The notes under the pieces: generated by a model | The model's database searches: none | The model's input: the letters and a program-made list of their open reading frames with translations, nothing else | Told to the model about the DNA's origin: nothing | NCBI RefSeq assembly: GCF_000403645.1 | Contig: NC_021313.1 | Location: 3,057,014-3,121,013 of the forward strand | Direction of reading: 5' to 3' | Length of the DNA: 64,000 bases | DNA from: Salinarchaeum sp. Harcht-Bsk1 | Lineage (GTDB): Archaea; Halobacteriota; Halobacteria; Halobacteriales; Salinarchaeaceae | Shown here: positions 8,893 to 17,552 of the stretch, one piece after another | Layout of the letters: each line of letters opens with the position of its first letter | Numbering within the stretch: position 1 is the first letter of the stretch | Position numbers and translations under genes: made by a program

Positions 8893-9806
8893 TTCGGGGC
8901 GATCAGTTCCGACATTGGACGCACGACGTCGGCTGGTGGGACGTCGAACCGCCCTGGATGGAGCGTTGCGGCGAGGTGTTCGAGGGTGTCGATCAGTCGC
9001 GGCCCAGGCCGATTGACGTAGTGGTGACCGTCCATGGCGTAGGATCTTCCTGCACGGACGGCCCGGAGGCCCGACCAGCCGTCGCGATCGGCGAGATCCC
9101 CCAAGTTCGACCTCGTCTGGTCGAGGTCGAACCCACACGGCGCTGCCACGAGGACGTCCGGATCCGCTTCCAGGACGAGGTCCCATTCGCGCGGCGTCGA
9201 ACGATCTCCGGGCTCGGCCAGGGGATACTGCCCGCCCGCGATCTCGACGAGTTCCGGCATCCAGTGGCCGGCGACCATGACGGGATCCATCCAGTCGAGG
9301 ATCGCGACGGACGGACGCTCCTCGATCGGTCCGACGGCGGCTTCGACCGCCGAGACGCGATCTCGAAATTCGGCGATCAGTTCGTCGGCCGCCTCGTCCC
9401 GGCCGAGCGCAGCGCCGATCCGCTCGACGTCTTCGTACAGATCCTCGAGGTGGTGGGGATCGGTCGTCAGTACCTCGGCGTCGAGATCTAGCTCCTCCAC
9501 GACCCGCTCCACGAGCACCGTGTCCACCGCGCACACGTCACAGATGCCTTGCGTGACGATCAGGTCCGGATCGAGGCGCTCGAGGAGGTCGGCGTCGATC
9601 TCGTAGACGCCGTCGCCGGAGTCCGCCTGTGCGACCTGCTGGTCGATCGACTCGCTCGACGCCGCTGCGTCGATGCGCGTCGACGTGATGTCGGGGCCGT
9701 CGGCGACGCCGGGTGGGTGGTCGCACTCGTGGGAGGTGCCGACCGGGTCCACGCCGAGTGCGGCGACGATCTCCGTCGCAGAGGGGAGGAGCGTGACGAC
9801 GTGCAT
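8883..9806 (-). CDS. Periplasmic-binding-protein-like corrinoid/metal-chelate binding protein (BtuF-like)
   Basis: A 307-residue protein with the class III substrate-binding layout. It begins MHVVTLLPSATEIVAALG, the hallmark of BtuF/cobalamin-binding proteins. It continues with VGTSHECDHPPGV, the TQGICDVCAVD segment and a long central helix. No signal peptide or lipobox is visible, so it may be cytoplasmic or exported by a route I cannot see. No ABC permease or ATPase lies next to it. Cobalamin scavenging is the family role; the ligand here is inferred. The start at 9806 was chosen because MHVVTLLPSATE is the usual family N-terminus. Confidence 0.83.
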   Translation of the reverse strand: MHVVTLLPSATEIVAALGVDPVGTSHECDHPPGVADGPDITSTRIDAAASSESIDQQVAQADSGDGVYEIDADLLERLDPDLIVTQGICDVCAVDTVLVERVVEELDLDAEVLTTDPHHLEDLYEDVERIGAALGRDEAADELIAEFRDRVSAVEAAVGPIEERPSVAILDWMDPVMVAGHWMPELVEIAGGQYPLAEPGDRSTPREWDLVLEADPDVLVAAPCGFDLDQTRSNLGDLADRDGWSGLRAVRAGRSYAMDGHHYVNRPGPRLIDTLEHLAATLHPGRFDVPPADVVRPMSELIAPNRL

Positions 9807-10027
9807 GGGAGCCGATTCTCGCCCGCCGAGCAAGAACTTTCGGCGTTCGACGGATGGTGGATGCGTCTCTCCACCCCAGATTCAAGTAGAATACCGCGGC
9901 GAGTGCCGCGCGTGAACTGACCGTCTCCGCCCGTCGGTCCAGGCTGGTGCGCGGCGCGCCGTCGGGACGGATCCACTACGCGCCGCCTGCTCGCCACGAT
10001 CGAGGCCCGGTAAACGCTCCGCCGTCC

Positions 10028-11539
10028 TCAGATGTCGTACAGCTCGCCGTACTTCTCTTCGACGTAGTCGAGGAAGTACTCTGCCGTGAGCGGCTCGCCG
10101 GTCGCCTTCTCGATCAACTCGTTCGTAGTGTACCGGGACCCGTGCTGGTGGATCTCGGTCTCGAGCCAGTCGGCGATCGGTTCGAACTCGCCGTCGGCGA
10201 CCAGGCCGTCGACGTCGAGGTCCTCGCGCATCGCAGCGTCGATCTGGGCGGCGAGCACGCTGCCCAGTGAGTACGTCGGGAAGTAGCCGAACGAGCCGTG
10301 GCTCCAGTGGATGTCCTGGAGGCAGCCCTCGGCGTCGTTCTCGGGTCGGATGCCGAGGTACTCCTCGTAGGTGTCGTCCCAGACCTCGGGGACGTCCTCG
10401 ATCGCCAGGTCGCCCGAGATCATCTCGCGTTCGATCTCGTACCGTGCGACGATGTGGAGGTGGTAGGTGAGTTCGTCCGCCTCGACGCGGATGAGGTTGT
10501 CCTCGTACACCTCGTTCAGCGCCTCGAACAGCTCCTGGGCCGTCAGGTCTTCAGCGCCCGGGAGGTGTTCCTGAACGAGTGGCACAAGACGTTCACAGAA
10601 CTGCGTCGTCCGTCCGACGTGGTTCTCCCAGAAGCGCGACTGGGACTCGTGCACGGTGAGGTCGCGCGAGTTCCCGAGCGGTGTCCCGTACTGGTCCTTC
10701 GGGAGTCCCTGCGTGTAGCGGGCGTGCCCGAACTCGTGGATCGTACTCAGGAGAGCGCCGAGCGGTTCGGACTCGTCGAACCTGGTCGTCACGCGGGCGT
10801 CGAACTGCGTCCCCGAGGAGAAGGGATGCGGGGCCGTATCGAGCCGTCCGTGCTCCCAGTCGTAGCCCAGTTCGTCCAGCACCGTCCGCGCGAGTTCCTC
10901 CTGTGCGTCCTCGGGATACTCGCCGTCGAAGGGCGTCGCGAGTTCGACGTCGCTCTCCCTAACGTCCTCGATCAGCGGGACCAGTCCCTCGCGGAGCTCG
11001 GTCAGGACGCGATCGGCCGTTTCGAGTCCGAGGTACGGCTCGTACTCCTCGAAGAGCACCTCGTAGGCCGGCCGGTCGGGGTCGATGTGCTCGGCGTACT
11101 CGCGATTGAGTTCGACGAGTCGTTTGAGCGACGGGGCGAACGTCTCGAACTCCGAATTTTCCTTCGCTTCGGTCCACTCGGGGTGGGCTTCGCTGGTAGC
11201 CGCGGAGATCTCCTCGACCAGATCGGTCGGGACGCTCGTGGCACGATCGTACTCGCGGCCGACCTCGCGAACGACCGGCTGCTGGTCGTCGTCGAGGTCG
11301 GCGTCGCGAAGCGTCGTCATCCACTCGCCCATCTCCTCGTCTGTCAGGAGTTCGTGTCCGATCGCCGAAAGAGCGGAGAGTTGCCCCGAACGGGCGGTCG
11401 TTCCACCTTCGGGCATCATCACCTCCTGGTCCCATCGCAGCACGCCGGCAGCGGCATTGACGTTGTACCGTCGCTTGACGCGATCGAGGAACTCCTCGTA
11501 GGTCTCGTCGGGGGACGCAGTCGTAGCTGAATCCGACAT
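10028..11539 (-). CDS. Metallocarboxypeptidase, M32 family
   Basis: A 503-residue zinc carboxypeptidase of the Taq/Pfu carboxypeptidase family, of usual length. The zinc-binding HEFGH motif is His268-Glu269-His272, in TIHEFGHARYTQG. Downstream family blocks include DLTVHESQSRFWENH and VGRTTQFCERLVP, and the C-terminal part has GSFGYFPTYSLGSVLAAQ. It removes C-terminal residues from peptides in the cytoplasm. The start is the ATG at 11539. Confidence 0.93.
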   Translation of the reverse strand: MSDSATTASPDETYEEFLDRVKRRYNVNAAAGVLRWDQEVMMPEGGTTARSGQLSALSAIGHELLTDEEMGEWMTTLRDADLDDDQQPVVREVGREYDRATSVPTDLVEEISAATSEAHPEWTEAKENSEFETFAPSLKRLVELNREYAEHIDPDRPAYEVLFEEYEPYLGLETADRVLTELREGLVPLIEDVRESDVELATPFDGEYPEDAQEELARTVLDELGYDWEHGRLDTAPHPFSSGTQFDARVTTRFDESEPLGALLSTIHEFGHARYTQGLPKDQYGTPLGNSRDLTVHESQSRFWENHVGRTTQFCERLVPLVQEHLPGAEDLTAQELFEALNEVYEDNLIRVEADELTYHLHIVARYEIEREMISGDLAIEDVPEVWDDTYEEYLGIRPENDAEGCLQDIHWSHGSFGYFPTYSLGSVLAAQIDAAMREDLDVDGLVADGEFEPIADWLETEIHQHGSRYTTNELIEKATGEPLTAEYFLDYVEEKYGELYDI

Positions 11540-11656
11540 GATTGTCCGTTGCAGTGGCGACGTGAAGAATCCGTGGATCCCGGTAGCGCTGCCCCATGCA
11601 CAGCGGGACGGACGGCACGAAGGGGCGATCTGAGCCCATGGATATTATCCAGGGGC

Positions 11657-12799
11657 TTACTGCTGCAGGTGTGCCTCCAGGGCGTCTCGATAGATGGATC
11701 GGCAGCGATCGAGCACCGCTATCGAGACGCTCTCCGTCGCGGTGTGGGCCTCTCCAGACTCTGCAGGACCACAGATCACGCAGTCCGTCCCGGCCTCGGA
11801 GAGCCAGCCGGCGTCGGTCGCGTGGGGTTTGACGACGTGTTGCGCCGTGCCCGCCGCGGCGTCGTCGACGTTCGATCGCGCGGCGTCGAGCACGAGGTCC
11901 GCGAATGCCGAGTCCTCACAGCGCATCGGCGGGAGATCCTGTTCCACGACCCACTCGATTCCATCTGCCGTCGCGAGTTCGTCGAGCGCGGCTCGTTCAC
12001 CGGGCACCGTTCGCTCGTCGACCGTCACGGTACAGCGATCGGGAACGACGTTCCACGCGCTTCCCCCTTCGATTTCGGTCGCGACGATGCTGCCTGACAG
12101 CGCCTCGCCCGCGACCTCGACCTCCGGCACCGAGAGGTCTCGGAGCGTGGACACGGCGTCGCAGGCGCGATAGATGGCGTTGGTTCCCTCCTCGTGGGCG
12201 CTCGCGTGGACGCTCTCACCGTGCGCGACGATCGTGCTCGCTCGACGACCCTTATGGGCGATCGCGACGTCGGTGACGCCGGGGCCCGAGTAGCCGGTCG
12301 ATCCCTCCCCGACGATCGCGAGATCCGGAGCGAACCCCTCGTCGATCGCGTGGCGAGCGCCTTCGCCACCGATCTCCTCGCCGACGAAACTCGCGAACTG
12401 AATGGTCGGGCGCGCATTGCCATCCGGCTCCGGTTGCGCCTCTTCGGCATCGCGGAACGCGAGCATCGCGGCGGCGACGGCGCCTTTCATGTCGGCACTG
12501 CCGCGACCGTACAGTCTCCCGTCCCGCTCCTCGACGACGTACTCGCCATCGTCGGTGACCTGCTCGTCGTCCGGTGGCACCACGTCGTGGTGGCCGACGA
12601 GTGCCAGTGATCCGTCGCCGTCCGCGAGGTGATCGTCGCCGGCAGGGTGCCAGGCGAGGACGTTTCCGACGGCGTCGCGTTCGACGGTCGCGGTCGTCTC
12701 CTCACGGAGCCAGTCCTCGATCAGATCGCCTGCTGCGTCGGGATCATCGTGGCTCGGCGTCGCAACGAGGTCGCGAGCGAGGGCGCGGAGTTCGTCCAT
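11657..12799 (-). CDS. M20 family metallopeptidase (ArgE/DapE/CPG2-like)
   Basis: A 380-residue di-zinc amidohydrolase. The first metal His and its partner Asp are in LVGHHDVVPPDD, and the bridging Asp is in GRGSADMKGAVAAAM. The catalytic Glu/metal pair is in SFVGEEIGGEG. The dimerisation domain starts near AHKGRRASTIVAHG, and the last metal His is in AESGEAHTATE. It likely deacylates an N-acyl amino acid or cuts a dipeptide. The 5' in-frame extension is arginine-rich and rejected; MDELRALARDLVATPSHD is a typical start. Confidence 0.9.
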   Translation of the reverse strand: MDELRALARDLVATPSHDDPDAAGDLIEDWLREETTATVERDAVGNVLAWHPAGDDHLADGDGSLALVGHHDVVPPDDEQVTDDGEYVVEERDGRLYGRGSADMKGAVAAAMLAFRDAEEAQPEPDGNARPTIQFASFVGEEIGGEGARHAIDEGFAPDLAIVGEGSTGYSGPGVTDVAIAHKGRRASTIVAHGESVHASAHEEGTNAIYRACDAVSTLRDLSVPEVEVAGEALSGSIVATEIEGGSAWNVVPDRCTVTVDERTVPGERAALDELATADGIEWVVEQDLPPMRCEDSAFADLVLDAARSNVDDAAAGTAQHVVKPHATDAGWLSEAGTDCVICGPAESGEAHTATESVSIAVLDRCRSIYRDALEAHLQQ

Positions 12800-12861
12800 A
12801 TCGGAGCCGGCGGCTGCCAGGGTGATAATCGATGGGGCTGCTCCCCGAGCGATCGCGGAAT

Positions 12862-13434
12862 TCAGAGCCGTTCCAGCCGTTCGTCCTCTCGGACCTTCGG
12901 ACAATCGACGACCCGGAACCGCTCCATGTCCACGAGTTCGAGGATCTCCGTCCCGTCGTGCGTGCAACGAACATCCGGTGGCGCCGAGAAGAACGGGCAC
13001 TGCTCGCAGTAGCTCCGTTTCTCGACGACGCGGACGTCCTGTTGAGTTTCCTCGGGGAGTTCGGGCGGCTCGTCCTCGTCGAGTCGGTCCCAGACGACCT
13101 CCGTGTCGATCTCCGGCACGTCCTCCTCGTCGAAGAGTTCGTCCTCGGCCGGGTCGACCGCACGATCGCGACGCTCGTCGACCGAGGCAGCGAGCGAACT
13201 GAGCGGTGCGTCCGCGTCTGCACCGCCGGAACCGGGCGGGTCGTCGGAGGCGGCTCCGGATGCCGATCCGTCCCCTTCCGGGTCGTCGGGTTCAGCAGTC
13301 GGGTCGCCGGCGCGATCGGTCAGGTCGCCACCGCGGAGTCCGAACTCGTCCATCGGCGATTCCTCGCCTGGCTGTTCCGTTCCGTCGTCGCCTGCTTCCT
13401 CCACGTCTTCCTCGCCGCCGTCGTCTCCGCTCAT
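12862..13434 (-). CDS. Acidic haloarchaeal protein with C-terminal cysteine motif
   Basis: A 190-residue protein of unknown function. Residues 1-125 are low-complexity and acidic (runs of D, E, G), probably disordered. The C-terminal 60 residues are conserved-looking, with a possible zinc site made of CEQCPFF, CTHDG and DCPKV. Its ATG overlaps the stop of the gene upstream (13431-14297) by 4 nt (ATGA), so the two are translationally coupled and likely act together. Confidence 0.75.
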   Translation of the reverse strand: MSGDDGGEEDVEEAGDDGTEQPGEESPMDEFGLRGGDLTDRAGDPTAEPDDPEGDGSASGAASDDPPGSGGADADAPLSSLAASVDERRDRAVDPAEDELFDEEDVPEIDTEVVWDRLDEDEPPELPEETQQDVRVVEKRSYCEQCPFFSAPPDVRCTHDGTEILELVDMERFRVVDCPKVREDERLERL

Positions 13435-14297
13435 GGCCCGTCGTCACCCGCGGCGTCCCAGTCGACGTCGGCTGGATCGGGTCGGTCTCGCTCCACGTCG
13501 GATCGGAGTTCGTCAGCGACGGGATCCTCGTCGGCTCCAGTGAGCGCCGGGCGGGCCCCGGTCTGGAACGTCGCCGATCCGAACAGCCCGCGCTTGGGCT
13601 CGAGATCGACGAACTCGGCGGCGCAGAAGGGACACTCCGGCGCCGTCAGGAGCGCAGCACGCACCGACTGCCCGCACTCGGCACAGTCCGCACTGCCGAT
13701 CCCCTCGAGTGCCGCGTCCCGCTTCAATCGGTCGGCGGCGGCTCGTTCCTCGATCGTGCCCGCGAACTCCTGCACGCGCTCTCGAGTGCCGATGGTCGCT
13801 CGGGCCAGTCGGTCGGTCCGCTCCGCGAGGTCGTCGGTCGTCTCGAGGAGGTACTCGAGCACCTCCTCGAAGTTCTCGAATCCGTCGTCGATCGCGGATC
13901 CCAGCGATTCGACGCGTTCCTGGTGGGCCTCGAGGTCGCCGTCGAGGTCGTCGATGGCGCTCTGCAGTGCTTCGAGGTCGGACTCGATGGACTCGTGGTC
14001 GTGGTCTGCGGGGGCTTTCGCGTCGGTTTCGCGTTTGACCTGAATCACGCGAGACCTGACGTCCTCGAGGAGCTCCGTAAACTCCTCACGGACGGAGTCC
14101 AGTTCGCCTCGATCGATGGACTCCTCCACCGCGTCGAGATTGGTTCCGTCGCTGTCGAGCGCATGGTGTGCGGCGAGTAGTTCGCGAACGAAGTGCTCGA
14201 CGTCGACGCCGTGCTCGTCGGCCGTTCGCTGGAGCCAGCGCCGGACGTCCTCGGACACCGCCAGCCCGCCGAGGTCCCCGGTGTCTTCACTCGCCAT
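13431..14297 (-). CDS. Coiled-coil protein with CopG-like N-terminus and zinc-ribbon C-terminus
   Basis: About 288 residues. The N-terminus (LAVSEDVRRWLQRTADEHG) looks like the short helix pair of CopG/ribbon-helix-helix proteins. A long heptad-rich coiled coil follows (about residues 65-185). A Cys-x2-Cys … Cys-x2-Cys zinc ribbon is formed by CAECGQS and CPFCAAE. The combination suggests a DNA- or complex-tethering protein, but no function is assigned. The start could also be the ATG at 14324 (nine residues longer); the shorter form is the more usual beginning. It is coupled to the downstream Cys-motif protein by a 4-nt overlap. Confidence 0.75.
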   Translation of the reverse strand: MASEDTGDLGGLAVSEDVRRWLQRTADEHGVDVEHFVRELLAAHHALDSDGTNLDAVEESIDRGELDSVREEFTELLEDVRSRVIQVKRETDAKAPADHDHESIESDLEALQSAIDDLDGDLEAHQERVESLGSAIDDGFENFEEVLEYLLETTDDLAERTDRLARATIGTRERVQEFAGTIEERAAADRLKRDAALEGIGSADCAECGQSVRAALLTAPECPFCAAEFVDLEPKRGLFGSATFQTGARPALTGADEDPVADELRSDVERDRPDPADVDWDAAGDDGP

Positions 14298-14373
14298 CTG
14301 GTTGTGAATCCGACTGCGAGCCATAAGTATCCGGTGGCCCGTCGGAGGGCAGATTGCCGGTCGTCCTGCCGTT

Positions 14374-15210
14374 TCAGCGGATCTTCCGGACGTCGCTGAT
14401 GTCGAACCCGCCGTCGTGAATCTCCGTTTCGAAGCGGATGATCTCCTCTTCCTCGAGCCGCGAGAGCACGCCCCGGAACTGTTTCACGACCATCGTCCTG
14501 GCGCGTTCGCTCCCACCGGTCTCCCACTCGAAGAGGAGTGTCCCATCGGTGGCCTCCATCAACCGCCCCAGTTCGGTGTCCTCGAGCGTTTCGAGCGTGA
14601 CGAGCAGCACGACCATCCCGCCCCACTTCTTCGCGGCCTTGGTCAGGCCCTTGATCAGGAGCGTGATGTCGGTCCAGTCCATCTCGCCGCTCGCGACGCT
14701 GATCAGGTCGGTGACCGAGTCGATGACGACGAGACTCCCCTCGCCCTCACGAGTGAGGTACTCGCCGATGGCGTCGAGGACGTCCCGCCGATCGTGTCGG
14801 TCGCCGAGTGCGGTGATGTCGGGCGTCGTACCAGCGTACCAGTCACTGGGCACTTGACTGAGCTGGAAGTACTCTTCCGAGAGGTCCTCGAAGGAGATCG
14901 CGTCGGTGGCTGCGTCTACCAGTTCCGCGTCCATCGTGTACTCCATCTCCTCGACGATGGCGTTGCGATCGTCGGTGAAGGAAAGGTACTGCACCGAATC
15001 TGGAAGCCGAGCCGTCCCCTCGAGGTCGCCGTAGTACAGGTCGAACAGCTCCTCGTCAGCGTGGGCGAGGCCGCTCATCGCGGCCGTGGTGTAAAGGAAT
15101 TCGCGACCCCCGGCACCGACCTCGCTCGCGAGCAACACCGTGCTCCCGGTGGGTGCGCCACCGCCGATCATCGAATCCAGCCGCGAGACGCCGAAGGGGA
15201 CCCGAGCCAT
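14374..15210 (-). CDS. RecA/RAD55-superfamily ATPase ('HTR-like' haloarchaeal protein)
   Basis: A 278-residue KaiC/RAD55-like P-loop protein. The N-terminus FGVSRLDSMIGGGAPTGSTV is the KaiC-type entry to the P-loop, but the loop GGGAPTGSTVLL lacks the usual GKT lysine. The Walker B-like strand is SLVVIDSVTDL. Haloarchaeal members are annotated HTR-like, hinting at signal transduction. Missing the Walker A lysine suggests weak or no ATP hydrolysis. It stands alone, 76 nt from the coiled-coil gene. Confidence 0.8.
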   Translation of the reverse strand: MARVPFGVSRLDSMIGGGAPTGSTVLLASEVGAGGREFLYTTAAMSGLAHADEELFDLYYGDLEGTARLPDSVQYLSFTDDRNAIVEEMEYTMDAELVDAATDAISFEDLSEEYFQLSQVPSDWYAGTTPDITALGDRHDRRDVLDAIGEYLTREGEGSLVVIDSVTDLISVASGEMDWTDITLLIKGLTKAAKKWGGMVVLLVTLETLEDTELGRLMEATDGTLLFEWETGGSERARTMVVKQFRGVLSRLEEEEIIRFETEIHDGGFDISDVRKIR

Positions 15211-15395
15211 GGCAGCCGTTCGGAGCGACCGCCGTTAGCACTTACGGCAGATCGGGGCGTGCCCGCTCGATTCGTGGTGGCTTGCTGCCAGGCGGGCCCG
15301 GTACCTCGCGGCGGGTGGCTTCGAGAAACCGTTGCGTGGTTCCACGTAGTTGTTCAGTCCCAACACTCTATACTGCTGACTGCAAACCCAGGTCC

Positions 15396-16271
15396 GTGAC
15401 GCCGCAGTCGAGCCGTCGTCGATTCGTCAAAATCTGCGCGCTCGCCGGTGCCGGGGCCGTTGGGTCCGCATCCTCGGTCGCTGCCGACGACCGTGACGCA
15501 TCTGCCAGCGTTTCGGTTCAGTCCGTCGCCAGTTCACCCCCAGCGGTGCAAGAGCAGGACGAGGATCCGGCTGCGGCGGTGGAACGGCTCGAGGACGAAC
15601 TCGAGCAGCGCCGTCAGGAACGCCGCGAGCGACTCTCGACGATGCCAGAAGCGGCGAAGGAGACCGCACAGGACGTTGGAATTCAGGCGCGGTCGGGCGT
15701 CTACGTCCTCAAGGCCTCGCCTGCGAGTCTCGGAACCGCGTGGGCTGTCGACGAATCGCACCTGCTCACCGTCGCGCACACCGTCCAGTCCGCCGATCAG
15801 GAGGTCGACTGCTGGACGCTAGATGGCGAGCAGTTCTCGGCGACCGTCGTCGACCTGGTCGAGGATCGACGGCCGGACGTGGGACTGCTCGAAACGGAGC
15901 GGACGCTCTCCCCGCTCGAAACGGGGATGTCTGAGGCGCTCGACCCAGAGGACCCACTCGTTCAGGTCGGTCACCCCGGCAACTTCGGGTACTGGGTGCT
16001 GGCGGCGGGTCCCTATCTGCACCACGAGCAACAGCACTCGTTCGCCTCCGAGGTGCCGATCCTGATCGGCAATAGCGGCTCGCCCGTCCTCGGACTCGAC
16101 GGGATGGTCGTGGGAATCTCGAGTTACGCGACGATCAGCCCCGAGCAGGAGGCGGCCTGGGGAGCGCCGGTTCGAAACGAGACCGTCCTGCACGAACCCG
16201 TGAGACCCGTGATTACCACCTACCACGTGCCGATCGAATCGGCGCTGGATCGCATGGAGGCGTGGACCTGA
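15396..16271 (+). CDS. Secreted trypsin-like serine protease (Tat signal)
   Basis: A 291-residue protein starting at GTG 15396. A twin-arginine signal (SRRRFVKICALAGAGAVGSA) covers about residues 6-27, and a short coiled segment at about 65-90 precedes the protease domain. The triad reads His128 (TVAHTV), Asp161 (RPDVGLL) and Ser227 (GNSGSP), so it should be active. The fold is S1/HtrA-like, with no PDZ domain. The next gene is a paralogue lacking the His and Ser, separated by one nucleotide. It probably acts outside the cell on an unknown substrate. Confidence 0.85.
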   Translation: MTPQSSRRRFVKICALAGAGAVGSASSVAADDRDASASVSVQSVASSPPAVQEQDEDPAAAVERLEDELEQRRQERRERLSTMPEAAKETAQDVGIQARSGVYVLKASPASLGTAWAVDESHLLTVAHTVQSADQEVDCWTLDGEQFSATVVDLVEDRRPDVGLLETERTLSPLETGMSEALDPEDPLVQVGHPGNFGYWVLAAGPYLHHEQQHSFASEVPILIGNSGSPVLGLDGMVVGISSYATISPEQEAAWGAPVRNETVLHEPVRPVITTYHVPIESALDRMEAWT

Positions 16272-16272
16272 C

Positions 16273-17328
16273 GTGACCGATCAGCACGACGTCGACGGTA
16301 CTCGATCCGAAAGCGGCGAGTCCGACGCGAGCGACCACGCGGCTGGGGAGGGATCCCGAAATCGCGACCGTCCCGAGGACGATCCCGTATCGCACTCGCG
16401 TGGACTCCTGGCGAGACTCGGCGGTGCCGCCGGGATCGCATCCGTCGCGGGTTGCGTCGGTGGGGACGGTGACGACGGGGGTGACGGCGACGGACAGGAC
16501 GACGGTGGCGGAGATGCCGACGGCACCGACGGTGACGGCTCTGGCGGGGACGACGGCGACGACACTGGAAGCTCGGACGGTGACGACCGAGACCCCATCG
16601 ACCCCGAGCAACGCGCGATCGAGTTGCGGGCGATCCTCAAGGAGTTCGAGGGAGCGTACGACCAGTCGGTCCTGGATCGCGCCGAGGCCGTTCGCCAGCA
16701 ACACACGGACAGCGTCGTGTTCGTCGATCTGCGGCCCGAGCCCGTCCCCCACCGACTCGCAACGGGCTGGTTCGTCGCGGAGAACCGGGTCGTAACGGTC
16801 AAACAGAAGCTCGCTTCGCAGCGAGGCCCGCTCGAACGCGTGACCGTTCACACCGCCGACGGTGAGGCACACGAAGCTGCGGTCGTCGAACGCCACCAGG
16901 GCGTGGAGGACCTCGCACTACTGGAACTCGACGTCCCGGGCTCGCCGATCGATCGGTCGGTCGTGGCGGAGTCGCCACCCGAGCCCAACGAACCGCTCGT
17001 GCAGATCGGCCACCACGACGAGTACGGCCACTGGGTCGCGACGGTCGGCGATTACCTCCGGACCCAGACGTTCGACGCAAACCCCGATTACATCGACGAG
17101 CACTGGAGCAACGTCCACGGCCTCCCGGGCACGGGCGGGGCACCGGTGTTCGACCTCGACGGCCGATTCGTGGGGATGACGAACGGGGCAGTCGCGCGTG
17201 AGTCACGCGGGGAGGCGCCGCCCGAGCCACTGAACGACTACGTGTACGACTGGCAGATGTCGCACCGCGAGTGGTTCAACCACCTGGACGCCCAACAGAC
17301 GCTCGAGGAGATCGATCCCTGGCTATGA
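16273..17328 (+). CDS. Catalytically dead trypsin-like paralogue, probable lipoprotein
   Basis: A 351-residue protein starting at GTG 16273, one nucleotide after the active protease. About residues 40-57 form a hydrophobic stretch ending in a lipobox-like SVAGC, followed by a Gly/Asp-rich linker (about 58-105). The trypsin-like core aligns with its neighbour, but the catalytic His is Gln178 (VVTVKQKL) and the catalytic Ser is Gly288 (GTGGAP). Only Asp213 remains. It keeps the strand VQIGHHDEYGHW that matches VQVGHPGNFGYW next door. It is probably a membrane-anchored pseudoprotease or inhibitor/adaptor. The stop overlaps the next ATG by 4 nt. Confidence 0.82.
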   Translation: MTDQHDVDGTRSESGESDASDHAAGEGSRNRDRPEDDPVSHSRGLLARLGGAAGIASVAGCVGGDGDDGGDGDGQDDGGGDADGTDGDGSGGDDGDDTGSSDGDDRDPIDPEQRAIELRAILKEFEGAYDQSVLDRAEAVRQQHTDSVVFVDLRPEPVPHRLATGWFVAENRVVTVKQKLASQRGPLERVTVHTADGEAHEAAVVERHQGVEDLALLELDVPGSPIDRSVVAESPPEPNEPLVQIGHHDEYGHWVATVGDYLRTQTFDANPDYIDEHWSNVHGLPGTGGAPVFDLDGRFVGMTNGAVARESRGEAPPEPLNDYVYDWQMSHREWFNHLDAQQTLEEIDPWL

Positions 17329-17525
17329 CAGACGACACTGACGACGCGGACGACCAGAACGATTCTGCCGGTCAGGCGGACGTGCCGACCGATGCGGTCG
17401 ACGACGCCCCTCGGACGCACGAGTACGTCTGGCGGTGCACTGGCTGCAAGGCGCGATACGACGAACGACCGGATCGCTGCGAGCATTGCGGTGCGACCGA
17501 GTTCACCAAGTTCCGCGACCTGTAG
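17325..17525 (+). CDS. Small zinc-ribbon protein coupled to the protease pair
   Basis: A 66-residue acidic protein. Its last 36 residues form one zinc ribbon (CTGCKARYDERPDRCEHC). The ATG overlaps the stop of the pseudoprotease gene (ATGA), so it belongs to the same operon. No function is known; such ribbons are common haloarchaeal accessory proteins. Confidence 0.75.
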   Translation: MTDDTDDADDQNDSAGQADVPTDAVDDAPRTHEYVWRCTGCKARYDERPDRCEHCGATEFTKFRDL

Positions 17526-17552
17526 CGTCTCGCGGCTTCGTACCGATCCCGA

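Noticed and set aside
10298-11530. 410-codon plus-strand frame inside the M32 carboxypeptidase
   Set aside because: The minus strand carries HEFGH and all family blocks; the plus frame is a shadow.
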